Below, one piece after another: positions 53,799 to 63,995 of a stretch of 64,000 nt of DNA. Origin of the DNA: Microbulbifer sp. THAF38. GTDB lineage: Bacteria > Pseudomonadota > Gammaproteobacteria > Pseudomonadales > Cellvibrionaceae. The stretch is taken from positions 1,306,001 through 1,370,000 of the forward strand of contig NZ_CP045369.1 in NCBI RefSeq assembly GCF_009363535.1. The letters are read 5' to 3'. The first letter of the stretch is position 1; each line of letters starts with the position of its first letter. A model generated the notes under the pieces. It had not been told where the DNA came from. It ran no database searches and saw only the letters and a list, made by a program, of their open reading frames with translations. The translations under genes and the position numbers were made by a program.

Positions 53799-53911
53799 GG
53801 CGTGCTATCTAGGAGGGCATTCTTGGAGGGCATCGGGTCTGTTTCTCTTTGCGGCAGCGGGATTGCGTCGGCTTGAGGGCTGCGACTCTATGCTGGGAAG
53901 AATGGTACTGG

Positions 53912-53940
53912 TTGTCCCGGAATTACTGGTTGCCTATACA
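53912..53940 (+). promoter_or_regulatory. recA promoter
   Basis: -35 TTGTCC (53912-53917) and -10 TATACA (53935-53940), 17 bases apart, a standard sigma-70 spacing. The recA start follows about 50-60 bases later. Confidence 0.75.
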
Positions 53941-53941
53941 G
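53926..53941 (+). promoter_or_regulatory. LexA (SOS) box upstream of recA
   Basis: CTGGTTGCCTATACAG matches the CTG-N10-CAG, 16-base LexA operator of gammaproteobacteria, with a strong right half (TATACAG). It covers the -10 region, so bound LexA would block the polymerase. Confidence 0.85.
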
Positions 53942-53997
53942 TAATCCTTCGATAAGCTTGCCTCCACTCAACACAGCTCAGAAATACGGGAATGGTC

Positions 53998-55032
53998 ATG
54001 GATTCCAATAAAGACAAGGCATTGAAGGCGGCGCTGTCGCAGATCGAACGCCAGTTTGGCAAGGGCACAGTGATGCGCATGGGGGATAAAGAGCGCGAGC
54101 GCATCCCCGCAATCTCTACTGGCTCCCTCGGCCTGGATGTGGCGCTCGGTATAGGCGGCCTGCCACGCGGTCGTATCGTCGAGATCTATGGCCCGGAGTC
54201 CTCTGGTAAAACCACCCTGACCCTACAAGTGATTGCCGAGGCTCAGCGCAAAGGCGGCACCTGTGCTTTCGTTGATGCGGAGCATGCCCTGGATCCGATT
54301 TATGCCGAGAAGCTGGGCGTAAATGTGGATGAGCTAATCGTCTCCCAGCCCGATACCGGTGAGCAGGCCCTGGAAGTGGCGGATATGCTGGTGCGCTCCG
54401 GTGCTGTAGATGTATTGGTTGTGGACTCTGTAGCGGCCTTGACCCCGCGCGCTGAGATTGAGGGTGAGATGGGTGATTCCCATGTTGGCCTGCAGGCCCG
54501 CCTGATGTCCCAGGCGCTGCGCAAGCTGACGGGCAATATTAAGAACACCAACACCCTGGCGATCTTTATTAACCAGATTCGTATGAAGATCGGTGTGATG
54601 TTTGGTTCTCCGGAGACCACCACTGGCGGTAATGCCCTCAAGTTTTACTCTTCTGTGCGCCTGGACATCCGTCGTATCGGCTCGGTGAAGGATGGCGATG
54701 AAGTGGTGGGTAACGAGACCCGTGTGAAGGTGGTGAAGAACAAGGTGGCTCCACCCTTCAAGCAGACCGAATTCCAGATTATGTACGGCGAAGGCATCAA
54801 TATGATTGGTGAAATCGTCGATTATGGTGTGAAGTTGGGCTTGGTTGACAAGGCTGGCGCCTGGTATAGCTACAAGGGCGACAAGATTGGTCAGGGCAAG
54901 GCTAATGCCACCAAGTTCCTGCGTGAAAACCCTGATATCCGCAACGAGATTGAAGGCCAGCTGCGCGCTCAACTGTTAGGTGACCTAGTGCCGGCCAGCC
55001 CCGCAGAAGCTGTGGAACTGCCGGAAGAGTAA
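53998..55032 (+). CDS. recA: Recombinase A
   Basis: 344 residues from the ATG at 53998; a second ATG lies two codons upstream but would leave no room for its ribosome site (GGGA). ATP-dependent strand exchange in homologous recombination, and co-protease for LexA. Landmarks: [19 protein letters not shown], Walker [46 protein letters not shown], loop L2 region [19 protein letters not shown] and an acidic C-terminus (AEAVELPEE). Its LexA box lies upstream, and recX follows without a gap. Confidence 0.98.
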   Translation: MDSNKDKALKAALSQIERQFGKGTVMRMGDKERERIPAISTGSLGLDVALGIGGLPRGRIVEIYGPESSGKTTLTLQVIAEAQRKGGTCAFVDAEHALDPIYAEKLGVNVDELIVSQPDTGEQALEVADMLVRSGAVDVLVVDSVAALTPRAEIEGEMGDSHVGLQARLMSQALRKLTGNIKNTNTLAIFINQIRMKIGVMFGSPETTTGGNALKFYSSVRLDIRRIGSVKDGDEVVGNETRVKVVKNKVAPPFKQTEFQIMYGEGINMIGEIVDYGVKLGLVDKAGAWYSYKGDKIGQGKANATKFLRENPDIRNEIEGQLRAQLLGDLVPASPAEAVELPEE

Positions 55033-55521
55033 GTGTCTTTTTCCTCAAAAGCGGCTTTCACCGCTGACCCGGCTCAAGCGCTTTTCGGCGCGGCGCTTGA
55101 GCTGCTCACCCGCCGCGAGCACTCCCGTCTCGAGCTGAGGCAGAAGCTGGTGGGCAAGTTCCCCGATGCCGATTTCGATGCGCTATTCGAGCGCCTGCAA
55201 GAACTCAACTATCAGTCTGATCAGCGATTCGCCGAAGTTTTTGCCCGCTCTCGTGTTCAGCGTGGCCAGGGGCCCCTGCGTATCCGCCAGGAATTGCAGC
55301 AGCGCGGTATTTCCGCTGGGCTGTTATCCCAGGCGCTGGAGCAGTTGGAGGTGGATTGGTTTGCCTTGGCGCTTGAGCAGCTGCAGCGTAAATACCGATC
55401 GCCGATTGATTTGGCGTTGCCGCGTGAGCAGCAGATGAAAGAGCGCGCACGCCGCCAGCGCTACCTGGCTTACCGCGGTTTCCCTTCCGATGCCATCGGT
55501 TGGGCGCTGGACGAAGAGTAA
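55033..55521 (+). CDS. recX: RecA regulatory protein RecX
   Basis: 162 residues from a GTG directly after the recA stop codon. Three-helix repeats typical of RecX: ALELLTRREHSRLELRQKLVGKFPDAD, LQELNYQSDQRFAEVFARSRVQRGQGPLRIRQELQQRG, and ERARRQRYLAYRGFPSDAIGWAL. It binds the RecA filament and inhibits strand exchange, capping SOS activity. Translational coupling to recA is likely. The GTG start fits a lower level of product. Confidence 0.93.
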   Translation: MSFSSKAAFTADPAQALFGAALELLTRREHSRLELRQKLVGKFPDADFDALFERLQELNYQSDQRFAEVFARSRVQRGQGPLRIRQELQQRGISAGLLSQALEQLEVDWFALALEQLQRKYRSPIDLALPREQQMKERARRQRYLAYRGFPSDAIGWALDEE

Positions 55522-55620
55522 CCACGCTTATACTCTCATGCTTGCTTGGAGTGCGGAAGCTATGCTTCCCAGCCGGGCTACAGGGTAGTGAGAGAAAAAA
55601 TAATAAGCGTGAGAGACTTT

Positions 55621-57099
55621 ATGATCCTGTCCATTGATCAGGGCACTACGGGCACCACGGCCTTTATTTTTGATAGTGGTGGAGCCCTGGTGGGCCGCAG
55701 CTATTCAGAGATTCCCAATTACTATCCAGAGCCTGGATGGGTCGAACAGGATGCCGAGGAAATCTGGCCGGTCACCCAGCGTGTTTGTGCCGCGGCCCTG
55801 CAACGTGCCGGGATTCGCGCGTCCGATATAAAGGCGGTGGGTATCACCAACCAGAGGGAGACTACGATCCTGTGGGACCGGCGCACGGGTGAGCCGGTAC
55901 ATAAGGCGATTGTCTGGCAGTGTCGGCGCTCGGCGGACATTTGTGCGCAGTTTGCCGCCGAAGGGAAATCCGAATGGCTGCGCCAGCGCAGCGGACTGCT
56001 GCTGGACGCTTACTTTTCTGCCAGCAAACTATTGTGGCTGTTTCGCGAGCAGCCGGAATTGCAGACGCGTGCCCGCAGGGGGGATCTGTGTTTTGGCACG
56101 GTAGACAGTTGGTTAATCTGGCAAATGAGCGGTGCCCGCGCGCACTTGACCGATCACACGAACGCAAGTCGCACCTTGCTATACAACTTGGAGCAAAAGC
56201 GCTGGGACCCGGAATTGCTGGCGCTGTTCGAATGCCCCGAATCCATTCTGCCTGAGATCAGGCCATCCGCAGGGCACTTTGCCGATACAGACCCCGCGGC
56301 CTTTGCCGGAATTAGTGCGCCCATTTGTGGGGTGGCCGGTGACCAGCAGGCGGCCCTGTTTGGCCAGGGGTGCACCAATCCTGGAGATATCAAAAATACC
56401 TATGGCACAGGCTGTTTTATGCTGGCCTATGCCGGTGATAAGCGGCCCGACCCGCCCCGTGGCCTGCTTGCCACCATCGCCTGTGATATCCATGGCTCAC
56501 CGGCCTATGCGGTCGAGGGGTCGGTTTTCACCGCGGGCTCTGCAATACAGTGGCTGCGGGATGAAATGGGGCTGATTCAACAAGCTGTCGATACCGAAAT
56601 TATCGCGCAGAGCATTCCCAATACCCGCGGTGTGTATTTAGTGCCGGCGTTTAGTGGTTTGGGTGCCCCGCACTGGGACTCATCGGCGCGGGGTACCCTA
56701 TGTGGGTTGAGCCGGGGCGCGGGACGCGCAGAAGTGGTCCGTGCCACCCTCGAATCTATTGCCTACCAGAGTGATGAGCTGGCGCGGCTTATGGAGGAGG
56801 CCCTGGGGGTCGATATCACTCATATGCGTGTCGATGGCGGGGCCAGTGCAAACAATTTCCTGATGCAGTTTCAGTCCGATATTTCCGACCTGCGTGTAGA
56901 GCGCCCCAAACAGATAGAGTCCACGGCGATTGGGGCGGCGTTATTGGCGGGAATTGGCAGTGATCTCTGGCACTTTCACCGGTTACCCGAGTGTTTGCAG
57001 GAGATTGAACGGGATTTTCTGCCGGGGATGCCCGCAACAAAAAGGGCGTCTTTGCTGGCGGGTTGGCAGCGAGCGGTTGCGGCTTGTAAAGCTTTTTGA
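55621..57099 (+). CDS. glpK: Glycerol kinase
   Basis: 492 residues from the ATG at 55621 (the frame is open 25 codons upstream). It phosphorylates glycerol with ATP. FGGY-family landmarks: ILSIDQGTTGTTAFIFD, AVGITNQRETTILWDRRTGEP, FGTVDSWLIWQMSGARAHLTDHTNASRT, PICGVAGDQQAALFGQGCTNPGDIKNTYGTGCFML, and MRVDGGASANNFLMQFQSDI. Length is normal. It lies between recX and a class I aldolase; no glpF or glpD is beside it. The ribosome site is weak. Confidence 0.96.
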   Translation: MILSIDQGTTGTTAFIFDSGGALVGRSYSEIPNYYPEPGWVEQDAEEIWPVTQRVCAAALQRAGIRASDIKAVGITNQRETTILWDRRTGEPVHKAIVWQCRRSADICAQFAAEGKSEWLRQRSGLLLDAYFSASKLLWLFREQPELQTRARRGDLCFGTVDSWLIWQMSGARAHLTDHTNASRTLLYNLEQKRWDPELLALFECPESILPEIRPSAGHFADTDPAAFAGISAPICGVAGDQQAALFGQGCTNPGDIKNTYGTGCFMLAYAGDKRPDPPRGLLATIACDIHGSPAYAVEGSVFTAGSAIQWLRDEMGLIQQAVDTEIIAQSIPNTRGVYLVPAFSGLGAPHWDSSARGTLCGLSRGAGRAEVVRATLESIAYQSDELARLMEEALGVDITHMRVDGGASANNFLMQFQSDISDLRVERPKQIESTAIGAALLAGIGSDLWHFHRLPECLQEIERDFLPGMPATKRASLLAGWQRAVAACKAF

Positions 57100-57145
57100 T
57101 CGAAGCGGCTATCCTTGACTGGGTTTAGGCACATGGAGGTGCTCT

Positions 57146-58165
57146 ATGACGATTCGAGATGAGTTGCAGGCAACAATAGATTCCCTGGTCGATGGCCGGC
57201 GCGGGATTCTGGCCGCAGATGAGAGCAGCGGAACTATCGCCAAGCGCTTCTCTGCGGTAGGGGTGGAGTCGACTGAAACAAACCGCCGAGATTACCGTGC
57301 GGCCTTGTTGGCGAGTGAGGGGCTGGGAGACTTTGTTTGTGGAGTGATTCTGTTTGAAGAAACACTCGGCCAAAGTGATCGTGGTGGTACCCCTCTGCCG
57401 AAGGTGGCGGCCGTACAGGGTATTTTGCCGGGAATCAAAGTCGATAAAGGCAAGGGGCCGTTACCGGGCGCAGCGGGAGATATGATCACCTATGGGCTCG
57501 ATGGGCTTATTGAGCGTTTGCGTGAATACAAGGCGCAAGGGGCACGATTTGCCAAGTGGCGGGAAGTCTATCCGGTGACACCCCATAACCCCACAGAATT
57601 GGGGCTCACAGCCAATGCGGAAATGCTGGCTCGCTACGCGGCTGCCTGTCAGTCCGAGGGCCTGGTACCGATTGTTGAGCCGGAAGTACTTATGGATGGT
57701 AATCACAATCTCGAACGCTCCGCTGCTGTCAATGAGCAGGTTTGGCACAGCGTTTTCCATGCCCTGTATCGTCATGGTGTCATCTTGGAGTTGATGCTGC
57801 TAAAGCCGAGCATGGTTACTCCCGGATCGGAATTGCCTAAAGTTGAGCCGCAGGAAGTCGCTGAGCATACCTTGCGCAGCCTGCGGCGCTGTGTGCCCGC
57901 CGCAGTGCCCAGTATCAATTTTCTCTCAGGTGGTCAGGGGCCAGAAGAGGCTACAGAAAACCTTAACGCACTCAATCAGCTTAACAATGCCCCTTGGCAG
58001 TTGAGCTTCTCCTATGGGCGGGCGCTCCAGCAGCCAGCGCTAACGGTCTGGAGTGGTCAGGTGGAGAACATCGAAGCGGCACAAAGGGCGCTGGTCAAGC
58101 GGGCGTGTATGAATCACCTGGCTATGTTGGGCAAGTACCGCGATAGCCTTGAAGGTGAGGGCTAG
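57146..58165 (+). CDS. Class I fructose-bisphosphate aldolase
   Basis: 339 residues, GGAGG nine bases before the ATG. Schiff-base enzyme of glycolysis and gluconeogenesis. Landmarks: GRRGILAADESSGTIAKRF, VIVEPEVLMDGNHNLERSA (metal-free EVL region) and LMLLKPSMVTPGSE with Lys220 as the presumed Schiff-base residue. This is the eukaryotic-like class I group found in some bacteria, not the DhnA (FbaB) type. It pairs physically with glpK 46 bp upstream. Confidence 0.93.
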   Translation: MTIRDELQATIDSLVDGRRGILAADESSGTIAKRFSAVGVESTETNRRDYRAALLASEGLGDFVCGVILFEETLGQSDRGGTPLPKVAAVQGILPGIKVDKGKGPLPGAAGDMITYGLDGLIERLREYKAQGARFAKWREVYPVTPHNPTELGLTANAEMLARYAAACQSEGLVPIVEPEVLMDGNHNLERSAAVNEQVWHSVFHALYRHGVILELMLLKPSMVTPGSELPKVEPQEVAEHTLRSLRRCVPAAVPSINFLSGGQGPEEATENLNALNQLNNAPWQLSFSYGRALQQPALTVWSGQVENIEAAQRALVKRACMNHLAMLGKYRDSLEGEG

Positions 58166-58209
58166 GGGCAAGTTAATCGAGATAAAACAATAAAGAGTTG
58201 GGAGTGACC

Positions 58210-59049
58210 ATGGAATTTGTAACAAGGAATGTCATTCTGCATTACCGTCGTTGGTGGGTTGAGGGTGCACAGGGGGTTGTAGTGATTTCCCATGGGTTGG
58301 GAGAGCACAGTGGTCGCTACAGTGCCTTGGCGGCGCATCTCAATCGGGCCGGCTTCAGCGTTTATGTGCCGGATCATTACGGTCACGGTATGTCGGAAGG
58401 GAAGCGGGGCCACATAGAGGATTTTTCCCTCTATTGTGAGGATCTCTATGAATTCATCTGCCTGGTCAAAAGTGGTAATCCCAGTACAAGGTTGCATCTG
58501 CTAGGGCATAGTATGGGGGCTGTGGTCGCCTGTGGTAGCGCCATTCGCTATGGTGCAGTAGACAGTATCATCCTGTCTGCGCCGGGATTCCGGGGAGCTA
58601 AAGAGCCATCGGGTTTGGAATTGAAGCTGGTGTTAATGCTGGCAAAACTGTTCCCGGGGTTGGTACTTTCCAGCAGGCTTGATAGCCAGTGGTTGAGTCG
58701 GGATACGTCGGTGGTTGAAGCCTACCGCGAGGATGAGTTGGTGCATCGCGGAGTTTCCCTGCGCTGGTTTGAGACCTTTTTGCGTGAGCGGGAATTTATT
58801 TCCGCCAATCTGGAGCGATTGTTGGTGCCCTGTCTAATGCTGCTGCCAGAATCCGATCGGCTCGTGGATGTGGCGGTCAGCCGTGAGTGGTTTGAGCGGA
58901 TGGGGTCGATTCGTAAAATGTTGCACTGCTTTCCAGAGGCCTATCACGAGCTTTTTAACGAGGTGGAAGAGGGGCGCCTGGCGCGGGACTTGCTGTGTGG
59001 GCACTTGAAATCCTACGCCCCACAAGTGGGCCCTGTCACCTCTGGATAA
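58210..59049 (+). CDS. Alpha/beta hydrolase, monoacylglycerol-lipase-like
   Basis: 279 residues from the ATG at 58210, after GGGAG. Landmarks: GVVVISHGLGEHSGRYSALAAHLNRAGFSVYVPDHYGHGMSEG (oxyanion HGLGEH), nucleophile elbow LLGHSMGAVVACGSA, Asp in LLPESDRLVDVAVSREW and His in FPEAYHELFNE. These are the Hydrolase_4/MAG-lipase features. No signal peptide. The substrate could be monoacylglycerols or lysophospholipids; the position beside glpK and aldolase suggests lipid-derived glycerol, which is inference. Confidence 0.87.
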   Translation: MEFVTRNVILHYRRWWVEGAQGVVVISHGLGEHSGRYSALAAHLNRAGFSVYVPDHYGHGMSEGKRGHIEDFSLYCEDLYEFICLVKSGNPSTRLHLLGHSMGAVVACGSAIRYGAVDSIILSAPGFRGAKEPSGLELKLVLMLAKLFPGLVLSSRLDSQWLSRDTSVVEAYREDELVHRGVSLRWFETFLREREFISANLERLLVPCLMLLPESDRLVDVAVSREWFERMGSIRKMLHCFPEAYHELFNEVEEGRLARDLLCGHLKSYAPQVGPVTSG

Positions 59050-59181
59050 AAATAAGCGGGTGCCAACCCCGGAGACTCGAAGCCGTGGCGAATGCCGTGA
59101 AAAACCCTATGAAGCATTGTATGATACGCGGTCATTTTTGCCCCCTGCTTGTCATGTCAGGGGGAAATCGTGGGGTGGAAC

Positions 59182-59367
59182 ATGGATAAGAAGTTACTGA
59201 GCCTGTTAGTGTGTCCGGTGAGCAAGGCGCCGCTTGAGTACCGTGAGGAGACCCAGGAGCTGGTGTGTAAAGCCAGTGGTCTGGCCTATCCAATAAAGGA
59301 TGGCATTCCGGTAATGCTGGAATCTGAGGCGCGTCAGCTGACTGCTGAGGAAAAGCTGGAAAAATAA
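59182..59367 (+). CDS. Trm112-family small protein
   Basis: 61 residues from the ATG at 59182. [49 protein letters not shown] matches the YcaR/Trm112 family. Two of the four usual zinc-binding Cys are present (VCPVSK, LVCKAS), as in many gammaproteobacterial members. The family includes methyltransferase activators in other organisms. It is encoded 4 bp ahead of the HIT gene. Confidence 0.85.
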   Translation: MDKKLLSLLVCPVSKAPLEYREETQELVCKASGLAYPIKDGIPVMLESEARQLTAEEKLEK

Positions 59368-59371
59368 ACCA

Positions 59372-59719
59372 ATGGGTGAACCCAGCGTTTTCAGTCGAAT
59401 AATCTCGGGCGAAATAGCAAACGAGAAAATCTACGAGGACGATCTTTGTGTCGTTATTGAGGACCGGGCGCCACAAGCCCCGACCCATCTCCTCATTATT
59501 CCGCGTAAACCCCTGGTTAACTTGTCCGACGCCAAAAGCGATGACAAGGCCCTGCTCGGCCACCTGATGTGGGTAGCCGCTGAACTCGGGCGAAAGCTGG
59601 CGCTAGAGGGATTTCGACTTGTGGTCAACAATGGTCGAAGCGCGGGACAGACCGTATTTCACCTGCATGTTCATCTGCTGGCTCAACAATTAATGCCCGA
59701 ACAGGGGCTCGCACAGTAG
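59372..59719 (+). CDS. hinT: HIT-family (HinT-like) purine nucleoside phosphoramidase
   Basis: 115 residues. FSRIISGEIANEKIYEDDLCVVIEDRAPQAPTHLLIIPRKP at the N-terminus and the histidine triad FHLHVHLL near the C-terminus (GRSAGQTVFHLHVHLLAQQ). The enzyme hydrolyses adenosine 5'-phosphoramidates in the cytoplasm. Normal length. Follows the Trm112 gene with a 4-bp gap, so probably co-transcribed. Confidence 0.94.
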   Translation: MGEPSVFSRIISGEIANEKIYEDDLCVVIEDRAPQAPTHLLIIPRKPLVNLSDAKSDDKALLGHLMWVAAELGRKLALEGFRLVVNNGRSAGQTVFHLHVHLLAQQLMPEQGLAQ

Positions 59720-59790
59720 CGGAACAGACGAGACACCGCGTCATCGGTGTCATTCAATAACTCTCAACTAACGAAGTGGAATTACGCCGG

Positions 59791-62403
59791 ATGAAAAGCG
59801 CACAGATTCGCGACGCCTTTCTGAATTACTTTGCCGAACAGGGCCATACCCTGGTGCCGTCTAGCTCTCTGGTGCCGGGCAATGATCCAACCCTGTTGTT
59901 CACCAACGCCGGCATGGTGCAATTCAAGGATACCTTTCTCGGTCAGGAGTCGCGCCCCTATAAGCGCGCGGCGAGTTCTCAGCGCTGTGTGCGCGCGGGT
60001 GGTAAACATAATGACCTGGAAAACGTAGGTTATACCGCGCGTCACCACACTTTCTTCGAGATGTTGGGTAATTTCAGCTTTGGCGATTATTTCAAACGCG
60101 ACGCCATCCGTTTTGCCTGGGACTTCCTCACCAAAGTGCTGAATCTGCCCGAAGAGCGCCTATGGGTAACCGTGCATATTAGCGATGATGAGGCCGCCGA
60201 TATCTGGCAAAAGGAAGTGGGAGTCAGCCCGGAGCGTTTCTCCCGCCTCGACGAGGATAATTTCTGGCAAATGGGGGATACCGGCCCCTGTGGTCCAAGC
60301 TCAGAAATTTTCTATGACCACGGTGAAGATGTCCCCGGTGGTCCTCCCGGCTCCGACAACGATGATCTCGATCGCTATATCGAGATTTGGAACCTGGTAT
60401 TTATGCAGTACGAGCGCACTGCGGACGGCGAGCTGCATCCACTGCCCAAGCCCTCCGTCGATACCGGCATGGGTCTGGAGCGTATCGCCGCTGTTATGCA
60501 GGGTGTGCATTCAAATTATGAAATCGATCTATTCCAGGCGCTGTTGCGAGCGGCCAGTGAAATTGTTGGCTGCGACAATCTGGAAGAAAAATCCCTGCGG
60601 GTAATTGCCGACCATATCCGCTCTTGTTCCTTCTTGATCGCCGATGGCGTTATGCCTTCCAATGAAGGCCGTGGCTTTGTGTTGCGCCGTATTATTCGCC
60701 GGGCAGTACGTCACGGGCACAAGTTGGGCCACCAGGAAGTATTCTTCTACAAACTGGTAAGTGCCCTAGTAGATCAGATGGGGGAGGCCTATCCAGAACT
60801 GCGCGAGAAGCAGTCGTTAATAGAGCAGGCCCTTCGTAAAGAGGAAGAGCAATTCGCCAAGACCTTAGACAAGGGCATGGCCTTGCTGGAAAGCGCATTG
60901 AGCTCTCTCGAAGGCAGTGAAGTGCCCGGCGAGCTGGTATTTACTTTGCACGATACCTACGGCTTTCCTACAGACCTGACCCAGGATATCGCCCGCGAGC
61001 GCGGTCTGTCCCTGGATATGGCGGGTTATGAAGCTGCTATGGAAGCCCAGCGTGAGCGGGCACGTGCCGCCGGTAAATTTAAGCAGGATTACACCGAAGC
61101 TCTGGATCTGCAGGGCAGTACGGAATTTCTCGGTTACGAAACGACTGAAGCCGAAGGCAGCGTGGTTGCCATCGTTAAAGGTGGTGAGCAGGTTCAGCAT
61201 CTGGAAGAAGGTGAAGACGGTGTGGTAATTCTTGATCGCACACCGTTTTATGCCGAATCAGGCGGTCAGGTTGGCGATAGTGGCTATCTAAAGGCCACAT
61301 CGGGCCGTTTTGAGGTGCGCGACTGCAACAAGCAGGGCGGCCATCATTTGCATACCGGTAAATTGCTGCAGGGAACTATTGCTGTTGGGGAGCAGCTCAC
61401 TGCGGAGGTGTCTGCAGATGTGCGTCAGGCAACGGCTTTAAATCACTCCGCGACTCACCTGCTACACGCCGCTCTTCGCAGAGTGCTCGGCGAACATGTA
61501 ACTCAGAAAGGTTCACTGGTTGACTCAGAGCGCTTGCGTTTTGACTTCTCCCACCCGGAAGCGGTCACCGCCAAGCAGTTGCACGCGATTGAATCCCTGG
61601 TAAATGCACAGATTCGCGCCAATACACCGGTCGATACTTGTGAGACAGATATTGAATCGGCCAAAGAAATGGGCGCCATGGCACTGTTTGGTGAAAAGTA
61701 TGGCGATACAGTGCGCGTCCTTTCCATGGGGGCTGCAGAAGGTGTTGCTTTCTCCGTAGAGCTGTGTGGCGGTACCCACGTGAAACGCACCGGCGATATT
61801 GGTCTTTTGCGTATTGTCAGTGAGAGCGGGATCGCTTCTGGGCAGCGCCGTATCGAGGCCGTTACTGGTGCTCATGCATTGGCTCAGTTTGATCGTGCCG
61901 AGCAGCGGATCGAACATGTCGCGGCACTTCTCAAGGCGCGTCCAGACACACTTGCGGATAAGGTGGAGCAGTTACTGCTCAATAATCGCAAATTGGAAAA
62001 GGAAATTGCGCAGCTAAAAACCAAGCTGGCCAGTGGTGCCGGAGGTGATCTCAGTGCCCAGGCGATCGAAATTGCGGGCTTTAAACTGTTAGCTGCTTCT
62101 ATCGATGGAGCCGATTCCAAATCTTTGCGTGATCTGGCCGACCAGATGAAAAATAAACTGGGTAGTGGCGTCGTATTGTTGGCGGCACCGGGCGAAGAGA
62201 AGGTTGCCCTTGTTGCAGCGGTTACTAAAGACCTCACCGACCGCCTGTCAGCGGGTGATTTGATGCGCTTTGCCGCGGGCAAGATTGGTGGTAAAGGCGG
62301 CGGCCGCAGCGATATGGCGCAGGGAGGAGGGACCGACGCATCGGCTCTGCCAGGCATGTTGCAGGAAGTGCCTGAATGGGTGGAGAACTCCCTCAAAAGC
62401 TGA
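59791..62403 (+). CDS. alaS: Alanine-tRNA ligase
   Basis: 870 residues from the ATG at 59791; a GTG five codons upstream is the alternative. It charges tRNA-Ala and edits Ser/Gly. Landmarks: [30 protein letters not shown], class II motif region [35 protein letters not shown], editing site [19 protein letters not shown] and [13 protein letters not shown], and a C-terminal DHHA1 region ([15 protein letters not shown]). All are in the expected order and the length is normal. Confidence 0.97.
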   Translation: MKSAQIRDAFLNYFAEQGHTLVPSSSLVPGNDPTLLFTNAGMVQFKDTFLGQESRPYKRAASSQRCVRAGGKHNDLENVGYTARHHTFFEMLGNFSFGDYFKRDAIRFAWDFLTKVLNLPEERLWVTVHISDDEAADIWQKEVGVSPERFSRLDEDNFWQMGDTGPCGPSSEIFYDHGEDVPGGPPGSDNDDLDRYIEIWNLVFMQYERTADGELHPLPKPSVDTGMGLERIAAVMQGVHSNYEIDLFQALLRAASEIVGCDNLEEKSLRVIADHIRSCSFLIADGVMPSNEGRGFVLRRIIRRAVRHGHKLGHQEVFFYKLVSALVDQMGEAYPELREKQSLIEQALRKEEEQFAKTLDKGMALLESALSSLEGSEVPGELVFTLHDTYGFPTDLTQDIARERGLSLDMAGYEAAMEAQRERARAAGKFKQDYTEALDLQGSTEFLGYETTEAEGSVVAIVKGGEQVQHLEEGEDGVVILDRTPFYAESGGQVGDSGYLKATSGRFEVRDCNKQGGHHLHTGKLLQGTIAVGEQLTAEVSADVRQATALNHSATHLLHAALRRVLGEHVTQKGSLVDSERLRFDFSHPEAVTAKQLHAIESLVNAQIRANTPVDTCETDIESAKEMGAMALFGEKYGDTVRVLSMGAAEGVAFSVELCGGTHVKRTGDIGLLRIVSESGIASGQRRIEAVTGAHALAQFDRAEQRIEHVAALLKARPDTLADKVEQLLLNNRKLEKEIAQLKTKLASGAGGDLSAQAIEIAGFKLLAASIDGADSKSLRDLADQMKNKLGSGVVLLAAPGEEKVALVAAVTKDLTDRLSAGDLMRFAAGKIGGKGGGRSDMAQGGGTDASALPGMLQEVPEWVENSLKS

Positions 62404-62532
62404 TTTTGGTCAAATTGGCGCCATAAATAGCGTGTGAAGTTGATTTCGCCGAAGTTTGGTGATTAAGTGCGCGCCTGCACGATTTCGAGCGGTGCGCGGA
62501 CTTGGCCTGGAGCTAAGGAAACACAGAAAGTT

Positions 62533-63756
62533 ATGAGTTTGTTCGTGCAGAAATATGGCGGCACTTCCGTGGGCTCTATTGAGCGTATCGAAGCTGTCGC
62601 CGACAAGGTAGCCGCCTTTCGTGCAAAGGGGCACGGTATGGTTGTCGTGCTTTCCGCAATGAGCGGAGAGACCAACCGCCTGATTGATCTAGCCTACCAG
62701 ATTCAGGAAAAACCCGACCCTCGCGAACTCGATGTACTGGTATCCACTGGTGAGCAGGTCACTATTGCGCTGTTGAGCATGGCCCTGAAAAAGCGCGGCT
62801 ACGATGCCTGCTCCTATACTGGCGGGCAAGTCAAAATCCTCACGGATAATGCCCATACCAAGGCTCGTATTCAGCGTATTGATGTCGAGCGTATGCGCAC
62901 GGACCTGGATAGCGGCAAAGTGGTTGTGGTCGCCGGTTTCCAGGGGGTGGATGACAACGGAAATATCACCACTCTCGGGCGCGGCGGTTCAGATACCACG
63001 GGTGTAGCGCTTGCTGCTGCGCTTGATGCCACGGAATGCCAAATTTATACGGATGTTGATGGGGTCTATACCACCGACCCGCGTGTGGTGGATAGTGCGC
63101 GCCGTATGGATCGGATTACTTTTGAGGAAATGCTGGAAATGGCCAGTCTTGGCTCTAAGGTCCTGCAAATCCGTGCCGTGGAGTTCGCTGGCAAATACAA
63201 GGTTCCTTTGCGCGTGCTCTCGACTTTTGAAGAGGGTGAAGGAACCCTGATAAGCCTGGATGAGGAAGATAACGAGATGGAGCAACCTGTCGTATCCGGC
63301 ATCGCATTCAACCGTGATGAGGCCAAGTTAACGATCCGTGGTGTCCCGGACACTCCCGGTGTTGCCTGCCGTATTTTGGCACCTGTTGGCAAAGAAAACA
63401 TCGAAGTAGATGTCATCGTACAGAACATCAGTGCGGTTGATGGAACCACCGATTTTACTTTCACAGTGCATCGCAACGATTTAGGTAAGGCTCGCGAAGT
63501 ATTAGAGCGTGTCTCAGCGGAACTTGGTGCGCGTGAGGTGATCACAGACGACAAGATTGCCAAGGTTTCTATTGTCGGCGTGGGAATGCGCTCCCATGCA
63601 AATGTGGCCAGTCGTATGTTTAGTGCGCTGGGTGAAGACAATATCAACATTCAGATGATCACCACTTCCGAAATCAAGATTTCGGTGATTATTGATGAGC
63701 GCTATCTCGAGCTGGCAGTGCGCGCTTTGCACAGTGAGTTTGAACTCTCCAAGTGA
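62533..63756 (+). CDS. lysC: Aspartate kinase
   Basis: 407 residues from the ATG at 62533; the frame is open 22 codons upstream. First step of lysine, threonine and methionine synthesis. Landmarks: MSLFVQKYGGTSVGSIERIE, DNGNITTLGRGGSDTTGVALA, IYTDVDGVYTTDPRVV and LRVLSTFEEGEGTLI. Two C-terminal ACT domains (GVPDTPGVACRILAPVGKENIEVDVIVQN and GVGMRSHANVASRMFSALGEDNINIQMITTSE) indicate allosteric feedback control. The alaS-lysC-csrA order is classical for gammaproteobacteria. Confidence 0.96.
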   Translation: MSLFVQKYGGTSVGSIERIEAVADKVAAFRAKGHGMVVVLSAMSGETNRLIDLAYQIQEKPDPRELDVLVSTGEQVTIALLSMALKKRGYDACSYTGGQVKILTDNAHTKARIQRIDVERMRTDLDSGKVVVVAGFQGVDDNGNITTLGRGGSDTTGVALAAALDATECQIYTDVDGVYTTDPRVVDSARRMDRITFEEMLEMASLGSKVLQIRAVEFAGKYKVPLRVLSTFEEGEGTLISLDEEDNEMEQPVVSGIAFNRDEAKLTIRGVPDTPGVACRILAPVGKENIEVDVIVQNISAVDGTTDFTFTVHRNDLGKAREVLERVSAELGAREVITDDKIAKVSIVGVGMRSHANVASRMFSALGEDNINIQMITTSEIKISVIIDERYLELAVRALHSEFELSK

Positions 63757-63932
63757 GAGAGATGAAAGAACGCTATAACCGGAGTTAAGGCAAAGAGAGC
63801 CTTCCCATTTCGATTCAGTTGTTTGGCATTGCATCCAACCTGTTGAGATTTCGTTCGACTGGTCAATACTGAAGAGTGTGATGGGTAGTTTTTGACCTTG
63901 CGTGTACCGCCACCCGGTTATGATGACCAAAT

Positions 63933-63967
63933 AAGAGCAGCTTTGGGAAAGTGCAGGCTGCTCTTTA
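63933..63967 (+). terminator. Hairpin between lysC and csrA
   Basis: AAGAGCAG and CTGCTCTT separated by 17 bases, about 175 bases past the lysC stop. The tail is TATC-rich rather than a T-run. It may terminate lysC or sit in the csrA leader. Confidence 0.45.
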
Positions 63968-63995
63968 TCACAGGATGATCAAGGAGAAGTAGGTA

